A stretch of 8,347 nt of DNA, from positions 1 through 8,347 of the forward strand of contig JBQGCL010000278.1 in assembly GCA_052038485.1 (NCBI GenBank), in the 5' to 3' direction. The translations under genes and the position numbers were made by a program. Source of the DNA: JACVRW01 sp052038485 (GTDB lineage Bacteria > Actinomycetota > Thermoleophilia > Solirubrobacterales > Thermoleophilaceae). Below the pieces are notes generated by a model that worked only from the letters and a program-made list of their open reading frames with translations, was not told the origin of the DNA and searched no databases. Below are positions 1-5,113 of this stretch, one piece after another (within the stretch, counting starts at the first letter, position 1; the number at the start of each line of letters is the position of its first letter).

Positions 1-121
1 CCAGCCCAACCGCTCGGTACAGCGCGCCCGAGTTGAGATAGGAGAACCCGAGCGCGTCGGCGACGGCGTGGGCGACGCTGCTCTTCCCAGCGCCGGCCGG
101 GCCGTCGATCGCGACGATCAT
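1..121 (-). CDS. cmk: Cytidylate kinase, N-terminal part (runs off left edge)
   Basis: Cytidylate kinase phosphorylates CMP and dCMP with ATP in the cytoplasm. Only the first 40 residues are in the window. They begin MIVAIDGPAGAGKSS, the P-loop (Walker A) typical of Cmk, and continue to LNSGALYRAV, which matches the conserved Cmk segment usually read as LDTGAMYRA. The Asp-to-Asn and Thr-to-Ser changes there are mild oddities. The ATG at 119-121 overlaps the aroA TGA (118-120) as ATGA, so cmk is very probably translated by coupling at the end of the aroF-tyrA-aroA transcript. Cmk lying downstream of aroA is a familiar bacterial gene order. The rest of the protein lies outside the window. Confidence 0.92.
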   Translation of the reverse strand, partial: MIVAIDGPAGAGKSSVAHAVADALGFSYLNSGALYRAVGL

Positions 122-1422
122 GGGCCCAGCAGCGCGGCGAGGTCCAGCTCGAAACCGGGATAGGACACGCCGGCTGCCTTCATGTCGAGCACCTCGACAC
201 CCTCCTCGGAGGCCAGCCCGGCCACCGCGCCGAGCATCGCCAGGCGGTGGTCGCCGCGCGAGTCGATCGTCCCGCCGCGCAGCGGCGAGCCGTCGCCGCG
301 CACGACGAAGCCGTCCTCGGTCTCCTCGATGTCGGCGCCCAGGCCGCGCAGTCCCTCCACCACCGCCGCGATCCGGTTCGACTCCTTGAAGCGCAGCTCC
401 TCGGCCCCGCGCACCACGGTCTCCCCGTCCGCGTGAGCGCCCATCAGCGCCACCAGCGTCAGCTCGTCGATCGCGAGCGGCACCTCGTGCCCCTCGACGA
501 CGGTCCCCTCGAGCGTGCTCGACGCCACGTCGAGCTCCCCCACCGGCTCGACGTCGGTATCCGTGCCGGGCTCCTCGAGGTCGCCCAGGATGACCGCGCC
601 CATGCGCTCGGCGATGCGGAAGAAGCCGGTGCGCGTCCAGTTGAGGCCGACGTCCTTGATCACCACGCGCGACCCCGGCACGAGCGTGGCCGCCGCGACG
701 ATGAACGCCGCCGAGGACGGGTCGGCCGGCACGTCGATCGCGTCCAGCTCGAGCTCGTCGACCTGGGCGACGGTCGAGCGCAGCCCCTCGCGCTCGAACG
801 GCACGCGGGCGCGGCGCAGCAGCCGCTCCGTGTGGTCGCGGCTCTGCTCGGACTCGACCACGGTCGTCGAGCCCTCGGCGAACATGCCTGCGATCAGGAC
901 GCACGACTTGACCTGCGCGCTCGGCACCGGCAGCGGGTACTCGATCCCCCTCAGCTCGGCGCCGTGCACGGTGAACGGAGGGAAGCGGTCCTCGTGGGCC
1001 TCCACCGCGGCGCCCATCGCGCTCAGCGGCTCGGCGATCCGGTCGACCGGCCGGCGCCGGATCGAGGCGTCGCCGTCCAGCGTCCACTTGCCGCCCGGCT
1101 GCCCGGCCAGCCAGCCCGGCAGCAGCCGCATCAGCGTGCCGGAGTTGCCGACGTCGAGCAGGCCGCCGGTTGCCTCCAGCGGCGCGTGCAGCCCCACCCC
1201 GCGGATCAGGATCCCGCCCGGCCCGTCCTCCTCGACGGCCGCGCCGAGCTTGAGCAGGGCGTCCAGCGTCGAGCGGGTGTCCTGCGACTCGAGGTAGTTG
1301 CGCACGGTCACCGGCTCGTCGGTCATCGCCGCGAACAACGCGGCGCGATGGGAGATCGACTTGTCCGCGGGCGGCCTGTACTCGCCCCGCAGCGGGCCTG
1401 TGGCCGGGTCGAAGCGGCTCAC
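118..1422 (-). CDS. aroA: 3-phosphoshikimate 1-carboxyvinyltransferase (EPSP synthase)
   Basis: EPSP synthase joins shikimate-3-phosphate and phosphoenolpyruvate, the sixth step of the shikimate pathway. The 434-residue product has the expected length. Visible signatures are ADKSISHR (Lys21), GNSGT (92-96), SAQVKS (168-173), SRDHTE (194-199), NWTR (261-264), the catalytic Asp in AIDEL (Asp319), RFKESNR (344-350), DHR (391-393) and Lys415. The reading frame stays open far upstream. I chose the GTG at 1420-1422 because the protein homology starts there and it overlaps the tyrA stop as GTGA, implying translational coupling. The motifs RxHxE, SAQxK and NxTR are those used to define class II, often glyphosate-insensitive, enzymes. 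Sensitivity cannot be read from sequence alone. Confidence 0.96.
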   Translation of the reverse strand: MSRFDPATGPLRGEYRPPADKSISHRAALFAAMTDEPVTVRNYLESQDTRSTLDALLKLGAAVEEDGPGGILIRGVGLHAPLEATGGLLDVGNSGTLMRLLPGWLAGQPGGKWTLDGDASIRRRPVDRIAEPLSAMGAAVEAHEDRFPPFTVHGAELRGIEYPLPVPSAQVKSCVLIAGMFAEGSTTVVESEQSRDHTERLLRRARVPFEREGLRSTVAQVDELELDAIDVPADPSSAAFIVAAATLVPGSRVVIKDVGLNWTRTGFFRIAERMGAVILGDLEEPGTDTDVEPVGELDVASSTLEGTVVEGHEVPLAIDELTLVALMGAHADGETVVRGAEELRFKESNRIAAVVEGLRGLGADIEETEDGFVVRGDGSPLRGGTIDSRGDHRLAMLGAVAGLASEEGVEVLDMKAAGVSYPGFELDLAALLGP

Positions 1423-2483
1423 TGCTCCGCCACCGGGAAGCCGAGTTCGGCGATCAGCTTGGCCGCGCGGGCGGCCTGGGCGTCGCCGGCGATCCAGAGC
1501 GTCATGGCGCCTGAGCGCATGTCGGATGCGGGCGACAGCGCCAGGTCGGCGATGTTCACTCCCGCCCTGCCCAGCTCCAGCGCCACCTGGGCGACGATAC
1601 CGGGGCGGTTGGGAACGGTGAGCCGCAGCTCGCGCAGCGGACCGCCCGCCAGGCTCGACTCGAGCAGCGCGCGCCGGTCCTCGCGGGCCTGGTCGTTCCA
1701 GCCGGCCAGGTCGCCCTCGGCCAGCAGCGCCTCCACGCGCTCGAGCGCGCGCCGGAACGCGCCGATCTCCTCGACGATCGCGTCGCGGTTGGCGCGGTAG
1801 ATGTCCGTCCAGATGTCGGTGTTGGCGCCCGCCACCCTCGTCATGTCGCGGAAGCTCGGCCCCACCTGGCGCAGCGCGTCGCCCTGGTCGGCCAGCCGGG
1901 CGGCGGCCTGCGAGGCGAGCACGTTGGCGAGCACGTGCGGGAGGTGGCTGAACACGGCAACGAGCCGGTCGTGGGTCGCCGGGTCGACCGCCGCGGGCCG
2001 CGCGCCGACGCCGGCCACGAAGCGGTGCAGCCGCTCGTAGAGCAGGCCGCTCGAGTGCGGCAGCGGGGTCAGGTACCAGACGGCACCCTGGAACATGTCG
2101 GCGCGGGCGTGCTCCACGCCGGCGGTCTCGGCCCCCGCGATCGGGTGGCCGCCCACGAAGCGCTCGTCGTCGACCGCCGCCAGCAGTCCCTGCTTGGTGG
2201 AGCCGACGTCGGAGACCACGCAATCCGGGCCGGCGGAGTCGAGCGCGGCCCGCACCAGCTCCGGCAGCGCGCCGACCGGGGCGCAGGCGAAGCACAGGTC
2301 GGCGCCGTCGACCGCCTCGGCCACCGAGCCGGCCGTCCGGTCGATCGCGCCCAGCTCGCGCGCGCGATCCAGGCGGCCGGGATCGCGCCCGAACCCGACC
2401 ACCTCCACGTCCTCGGCGTGCTCGTGCGCCGCCAGCCCGATCGACCCGCCGATCAGGCCCACGCCGAGGACGGCGACCTTCAT
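1419..2483 (-). CDS. tyrA: Prephenate dehydrogenase with C-terminal ACT domain
   Basis: This enzyme oxidatively decarboxylates prephenate to 4-hydroxyphenylpyruvate, the tyrosine branch. An arogenate-specific variant cannot be excluded. The 354-residue protein opens with a Rossmann motif GVGLIGGS (7-14), then SDVGSTK (91-97), HPIAG with a likely catalytic His113, SHLPH (179-183) and FRDMTR (211-216). Residues about 283-354 (beginning LRELRLTVPNRPGIVAQ) form an ACT domain, a regulatory amino-acid-binding fold, so feedback by tyrosine is a reasonable inference. The ATG at 2481-2483 directly abuts the aroF TAG with no spacer, and the TGA overlaps the aroA GTG. The gene is therefore the second of four tightly coupled cistrons. 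No chorismate mutase domain is fused; that activity is encoded separately by aroH in this window. Confidence 0.96.
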   Translation of the reverse strand: MKVAVLGVGLIGGSIGLAAHEHAEDVEVVGFGRDPGRLDRARELGAIDRTAGSVAEAVDGADLCFACAPVGALPELVRAALDSAGPDCVVSDVGSTKQGLLAAVDDERFVGGHPIAGAETAGVEHARADMFQGAVWYLTPLPHSSGLLYERLHRFVAGVGARPAAVDPATHDRLVAVFSHLPHVLANVLASQAAARLADQGDALRQVGPSFRDMTRVAGANTDIWTDIYRANRDAIVEEIGAFRRALERVEALLAEGDLAGWNDQAREDRRALLESSLAGGPLRELRLTVPNRPGIVAQVALELGRAGVNIADLALSPASDMRSGAMTLWIAGDAQAARAAKLIAELGFPVAEQ

Positions 2484-3596
2484 CTAGAAGGCGTCGCTCC
2501 GGGGCGTGCCGAGCCCGCCCCCTCGCGCACTGCGGCGAGCCTGCACCGCCGTCGCCAGCTGCTCCAGCACCTCGGAGGTCGTGTCCCAGTCCATGCAGGC
2601 GTCGGTGATCGACTGCCCGTAGCGCAGGGTCGCGCCGCCGTCGTGGTCCTGGCGGCCGGCGACGAGGAACGACTCCAGCATCACACCCACGACCGCGCCG
2701 TTGCCGGCAGCGATCTGGGAGGCGACGTCGGCAGCCGCCTGCGGCTGCTGCTCGTGGTCCTTCTTGCTGTTGTCGTGCGAGGCGTCGATCACGATCCGCT
2801 CGGGCAGGTCCGCCGCGCGCAGCCGCGCGAGCGCCCCCTCGACGTCCTCCGAGCCGTGGTTGGGCGCACCCCGGCCGCCGCGCAGGATGACGTGGCAGTC
2901 GGGGTTGCCGCGCGTGTGCAGGATCGCCGGCTTGCCGCCCACCTCGACGCCGACGAACGCATGCGGCACCGCCGCGGCGCGCACCGCGTCGACCGCCACC
3001 TGGACGTTGCCGTCCGTGCGGTTCTTGAAGCCGACCGGCATCGACAGTCCCGAGCCGAGCTGACGGTGCGTCTGGCTCTCGACCGTGCGGGCGCCGATCG
3101 CGCCCCACGCGACCGTGTCGGAGATGTACTGCGGCGTGACCGGGTCGAGCCACTCGACCCCGACCGGCACTCCGAGACCGAGCACGTCGAGCAGCAGACC
3201 GCGCGCCAGGCGCACGCCCGCGTTCACGTCGCCGGACCCGTCGAGGTGCGGATCTGTGATCAGGCCCTTCCAGCCGACCGTGGTGCGCGGCTTCTCGAAG
3301 TACACGCGCATCGCGATGCAGAGGTCGTCGCGCAGCTCGGCCGAACGCGCCGCGAGGCGCTGTGCGTACTCGCGCGCGGCCTCGACGTCGTGGACGCTGC
3401 ACGGGCCGACGACGACCAGAAGACGATCGTCGGCGCGGTCGAGCACGGCCGAGATCTCATCGCGGCCGCGCAGGACGACCTCGGCCTGCTCGTCGGTCAG
3501 CGGCAGCTCCTCGAGCAGCTGCGCCGGCGTGATCACCGGCACCGTGCGCTCGATGCGCAGGTCGCGAACCTGTTGTAGATGGCGAGTCGGGGTCAT
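2484..3596 (-). CDS. aroF: 3-deoxy-7-phosphoheptulonate (DAHP) synthase, type I, AroF/AroG/AroH family
   Basis: DAHP synthase condenses phosphoenolpyruvate with erythrose-4-phosphate, the first committed step to all aromatic amino acids. The 370-residue protein resembles the E. coli AroF/AroG type. It has GPCS with metal-ligand Cys66, RVYFEKPRTTVGWKGLI from residue 97, SGLSMPVGFK (182-191), DASH with His274, the LES glutamate Glu308 and TDAC with Asp332. The N-terminal extension (RDLRI, about 11-15) resembles the segment that carries effector-binding residues in the E. coli isoenzymes, so allosteric feedback is likely; the effector is unknown. The family motif KNGTDG is KNRTDG here (Arg193). 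An in-frame TAA two codons upstream fixes the ATG at 3594-3596 as the earliest start. Its Shine-Dalgarno (GAAAGG, 13 nt away) is weak. The gene is preceded by an attenuator-like leader. Confidence 0.96.
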   Translation of the reverse strand: MTPTRHLQQVRDLRIERTVPVITPAQLLEELPLTDEQAEVVLRGRDEISAVLDRADDRLLVVVGPCSVHDVEAAREYAQRLAARSAELRDDLCIAMRVYFEKPRTTVGWKGLITDPHLDGSGDVNAGVRLARGLLLDVLGLGVPVGVEWLDPVTPQYISDTVAWGAIGARTVESQTHRQLGSGLSMPVGFKNRTDGNVQVAVDAVRAAAVPHAFVGVEVGGKPAILHTRGNPDCHVILRGGRGAPNHGSEDVEGALARLRAADLPERIVIDASHDNSKKDHEQQPQAAADVASQIAAGNGAVVGVMLESFLVAGRQDHDGGATLRYGQSITDACMDWDTTSEVLEQLATAVQARRSARGGGLGTPRSDAF

Positions 3597-3613
3597 GGCG
3601 GGTTACAAGCCTT

Positions 3614-3673
3614 TCAGAGACGTATTCGAGTCCAGCGGGTGCGGTACTGCTCGAATCGGCGTCCGGCGGGCAT
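3614..3673 (-). other. Possible second mini-ORF of 19 codons upstream of aroF
   Basis: This short frame begins with ATG at 3671-3673, encodes MPAGRRFEQYRTRW and five more residues, and stops at TGA 3614-3616, 17 nt before the aroF ATG. It contains one Phe, one Tyr and one Trp. It lies downstream of the terminator-like hairpin. I see no ribosome binding site before it, so it may be chance. Its stop codon overlaps the GAAAGG that is the only candidate aroF ribosome binding site, so translation of it could couple to aroF. Confidence 0.2.
3624..3656. repeat. 7-bp perfect inverted repeat upstream of aroF
   Basis: ATTCGAG at 3624-3630 is matched by CTCGAAT at 3650-3656 with 19 nt between. It lies 28 to 60 bp upstream of the aroF start, so it could be a protein-binding operator or a hairpin in the aroF 5' leader RNA. 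It does not match any operator I can name. Confidence 0.4.
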
Positions 3674-3724
3674 CTTGCAGATCAGAAAGCGGCCGTGTGA
3701 GGCTCGGCCGCCGGGCCGGACGCC
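3658..3724. repeat. 10-bp perfect inverted repeat enclosing the attenuator hairpin
   Basis: GGCGTCCGGC at 3658-3667 and GCCGGACGCC at 3715-3724 are perfectly complementary over ten pairs with 47 nt between. In the aroF-sense RNA the 5' arm starts at the last base of the leader-peptide stop codon. The 3' arm lies beyond the terminator-like hairpin, so the long stem would enclose that hairpin rather than compete with it. A role in folding or stabilising the aroF leader RNA is inference. Confidence 0.5.
3679..3711 (-). terminator. Terminator-like attenuator hairpin before aroF
   Basis: In the RNA sense, GCGGCCG (3711-3705) and CGGCCGC (3695-3689) form a perfect seven-pair all-GC stem with a nine-nt loop. 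It is followed directly by TTTCTGATCT (3688-3679), a short and imperfect U-rich tail. It lies 12 nt beyond the stop of the aromatic-rich leader peptide, where an attenuator terminator belongs. An overlapping alternative, CGGCC (3718-3714) with GGCCG (3709-3705), would use up the terminator's 5' arm and could act as antiterminator. A ribosome paused at the leader stop codon would cover that upstream strand and favour termination. The alternative has only five pairs, so the model needs proper RNA folding. Confidence 0.6.
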
Positions 3725-3810
3725 TAAGTAAATCGCCAATACCAGTACGCACGCCGACCGGCGCCCCCGCGGGCGCTTCGGTCGAAGGTCGGCTCAGCGT
3801 GCCTGGCCAT
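3724..3810 (-). CDS. Aromatic amino acid leader peptide (attenuator peptide) of the aroF operon
   Basis: A 28-codon ORF runs from ATG (3808-3810) to TAG (3724-3726). The peptide begins MARHAEPTF and ends RRAYWYWRFT. Tyr22 (TAC), Trp23 (TGG), Tyr24 (TAT), Trp25 (TGG) and Phe27 (TTT) are clustered in the last seven codons, followed by a GC-rich hairpin with a U-rich tail and then the DAHP synthase gene. A ribosome starved for any charged aromatic tRNA would stall there. That is the design of the trp and phe leaders of E. coli, and, as I recall, of an aroF leader in Corynebacterium. The ATG has no clear Shine-Dalgarno; a promoter-like -10 ends 8 nt upstream, so a leaderless transcript is plausible. 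The peptide probably has no function beyond its translation. Expression is not shown by sequence alone. Confidence 0.78.
   Translation of the reverse strand: MARHAEPTFDRSARGGAGRRAYWYWRFT
3753..3793. repeat. Nested inverted repeats within the leader-peptide ORF
   Basis: GCCGACC (3753-3759) pairs perfectly with GGTCGGC (3787-3793). Inside, GCGCCC (3761-3766) pairs with GGGCGC (3771-3776) around a four-nt loop. In the RNA this structure spans codons 6 to 20 of the leader peptide, just before the YWYWRF codons. It could pause RNA polymerase so that it stays in step with the translating ribosome, or simply reflect the high GC content. There is no T-tract after it on either strand. Confidence 0.4.
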
Positions 3811-3818
3811 CGCGTGGG

Positions 3819-3846
3819 ACTCTAACGGGTCATTCGCCCACGTCGA
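3819..3846 (-). promoter_or_regulatory. Candidate promoter for the leader peptide-aroF operon
   Basis: Reading on the minus strand, TCGACG (3846-3841) resembles a -35 box and TAGAGT (3824-3819) fits the TAnnnT -10 pattern of high-GC actinobacteria, with 16 nt between. The -35 lies in the last codons of the inhibitor gene. Eight nt separate the -10 from the leader-peptide ATG, so transcription could begin at or next to that ATG. Each hexamer matches its consensus at only four of six positions. Confidence 0.38.
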
Positions 3847-4138
3847 GCTCCACGACGTGCTCGTCGCCGGGATCGCCGCCGGTTTCCCACGGCCGGCGCT
3901 GGGCGAAGCGGACGGTCGCCTTGCCCGGCCGGAGCGCCTTGATCTTGAAGACCTCGGGGGGCGCAGCCCCCACGGCCTGCCCGCCGGTCTCGGGCGGAGC
4001 CTCGTCCTTGACCACCTCGGCGACGCTCTCGTCGCCCTCCAGCTCGGGCTGCCACTCGTAGCCCGCCGTGCGCAGGCTGTCCAGCTCGATCGGATGCTCC
4101 TCACCGACGCGAAGCTGAACCGAATCCTTCTTTGCCAT
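3830..4138 (-). CDS. Chagasin-family (I42) cysteine protease inhibitor, cytoplasmic
   Basis: Chagasin-type proteins are small beta-sandwich inhibitors that insert three loops into the active site of papain-family (C1) proteases. This 102-residue protein has all three landmarks in order. A first-loop TAGYEW (24-29) corresponds to TTGFxW of chagasin. A glycine/alanine-rich middle loop (about 51-61) is followed by the strand EVFKIKALRPGKATVRF. RPWE (82-85) matches the third-loop RPW. It starts MAKKDSVQLRVGEE with no signal peptide, so it should act inside the cell. The ATG is preceded by a strong GGAGGG six nt away. It is divergent from a papain-like protease 72 bp away, the obvious target or partner. 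The fold call rests on motifs, not an alignment score. Confidence 0.82.
   Translation of the reverse strand: MAKKDSVQLRVGEEHPIELDSLRTAGYEWQPELEGDESVAEVVKDEAPPETGGQAVGAAPPEVFKIKALRPGKATVRFAQRRPWETGGDPGDEHVVELDVGE
3957..3971. repeat. GC mini-palindrome inside the inhibitor gene
   Basis: GGGGGC (3957-3962) and GCCCCC (3966-3971) form a perfect six-pair inverted repeat with a three-nt loop. It falls in the part of the inhibitor gene that encodes the middle inhibitory loop (VGAAPP). It resembles the two larger three-nt-loop palindromes in rlmN. It may be a small mobile palindrome or simply GC-rich codon use. Confidence 0.35.
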
Positions 4139-4210
4139 CAGGGTCCCTCCTCGTTAAAGTGGAGCCGTTTCAAAGTAATGCACATCGCCGCCACCTTGTG
4201 AGGGGGAACC
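4139..4210. promoter_or_regulatory. Divergent control region between inhibitor and protease
   Basis: The 72 bp hold the start signals of both genes. The inhibitor side has a strong GAGGAGGG (complement of 4145-4152). The protease side has AGGGGG at 4201-4206, four nt before its GTG. The middle (4153-4182) is AT-richer than its surroundings. On the minus strand TACTTT (4177-4172) fits a -10. On the plus strand TTAAAG (4154-4159) and TAATGC (4176-4181), 16 nt apart, are weak candidates. The two promoters would overlap, so expression of protease and inhibitor may be mutually linked. No operator is obvious. Confidence 0.4.
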
Positions 4211-5113
4211 GTGGACCTTGACGAAGTATCCCGCGCGATCGAGGCGAGTGGGGCGAACTGGGAGCCGGGCGAGACCAGCCTCTCCGGATACGACATCGAT
4301 CCGGAGTCGGTCGAGGTACTCGGCTACGTGCCCGGCCCACAGGAGCCGCCACTCGACGAGCAGGAGGCGCTCGCCCAGCAAGGGCTCCAGGCCTACCTGG
4401 CGGTCGAAGAGCCCCCGCCCTACCCCAGCGCCTACGACTGGCGCGACGTCAACGGGGACAACTTCATCACGCCGATCCGAGACCAGGCGCGCTGCGGCTC
4501 CTGCGTCGCATTCGGAACCTGCGCAACCGTGGAGGGCACGCGGGCCGTCGAGGCGGGGCAACCCGATCTCGACATCGACCGGTCAGAGGCGCAGCTCTTC
4601 TATTGCATCGCCCGGGCTCAGGGACGGCGATGCAGCGGACGCAACGGCGGGTGGTGGGTGCCGCCCGCGCTCGACGCGTTCAAGGACGAGGGCGTGGCCG
4701 ACGAGGCGTGCTACCCGTACGTCGGCGGAGACCAGGACTGCACGAACCTGTGTCAGGACTACCAGCGGCGGCTGACCACGATCGGAGACTGGCGGGAGCT
4801 CACGTCGCCCGACGAGATGAAGGACTGGCTCAGCTCGCGCGGTCCGCTGGTCGGCACGATGACCGTCTACGAGGACTTCATCCGGTACTACCGCGGCGGC
4901 GTGTACACCCATGTCACCGGTCCGCTGGCAGGCGGCCACTGCATCTGCATCATCGGGTACGACGACAACGACGACTACTGGATCGGCAAGAACAGCTGGG
5001 GAACCGACTGGGGTGAGCTCGGGTTCTTCCGCATCGCCTACGGCGAGTGCGCGATCGACTCGAGCATGTGGGCCGTCGCCGACGTCAGCGTGCCGTCAGA
5101 GGAGACCGTCTAG
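4211..5113 (+). CDS. Papain-like (C1A) cysteine protease with short N-terminal prosegment
   Basis: The 300-residue product has the papain catalytic set in order: oxyanion Gln92, nucleophile Cys98 in CGSC, His243 in GGHCICIIGYDD, Asn261 in KNSWG and Trp263. Catalysis should therefore be intact. Residues 1-74 look like a prosegment, with a stretch (SGANWEPGETSLSG) like the short prodomain I recall from other prokaryotic C1 peptidases. The mature domain begins near YDWRDVNG. The residue after the catalytic Cys, Trp26 in papain, is Val99. At least eleven cysteines are spread through the mature domain, although no signal peptide or membrane segment is visible. The GTG start follows AGGGGG by four nt. 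The gene is divergent from a chagasin-like inhibitor and converges on hisC with an 18-bp overlap. Its substrate is unknown. Confidence 0.93.
   Translation: MDLDEVSRAIEASGANWEPGETSLSGYDIDPESVEVLGYVPGPQEPPLDEQEALAQQGLQAYLAVEEPPPYPSAYDWRDVNGDNFITPIRDQARCGSCVAFGTCATVEGTRAVEAGQPDLDIDRSEAQLFYCIARAQGRRCSGRNGGWWVPPALDAFKDEGVADEACYPYVGGDQDCTNLCQDYQRRLTTIGDWRELTSPDEMKDWLSSRGPLVGTMTVYEDFIRYYRGGVYTHVTGPLAGGHCICIIGYDDNDDYWIGKNSWGTDWGELGFFRIAYGECAIDSSMWAVADVSVPSEETV

Noticed and set aside
247..1800. A 517-codon plus-strand ORF
   Set aside because: It lies antisense to aroA and tyrA, has Arg/His/Ala-rich composition and no recognisable domain, whereas the minus-strand genes carry clear catalytic motifs.
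118..3402. A 1094-codon open frame on the minus strand
   Set aside because: Only its last 434 codons are aroA. The upstream part is an Arg/Ala/Gly-rich off-frame reading of tyrA and aroF, made open by the high GC content.
1935..3578. A 547-codon plus-strand ORF
   Set aside because: It is antisense to tyrA and aroF, with shadow-type composition and no motif.
3620..3645. A tRNA T-arm-like stretch (TATTCGAGTCC)
   Set aside because: No acceptor stem, anticodon arm or D arm could be built around it. It is better explained as one arm of the inverted repeat.
3753..3793. An intrinsic terminator for the inhibitor gene
   Set aside because: The nested stems are GC-rich but no T-tract follows on either strand, and the structure lies within the leader ORF.
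3724..4104. A 126-codon minus-strand ORF spanning the inhibitor gene
   Set aside because: Its upstream part is an off-frame reading of the inhibitor. Only the last 28 codons, from the ATG at 3810, are interpreted as a real leader peptide.
4154..4561. A 135-codon minus-strand ORF opposite the protease start
   Set aside because: It is antisense to the protease N-terminus and runs over the divergent control region, with no recognisable motif.
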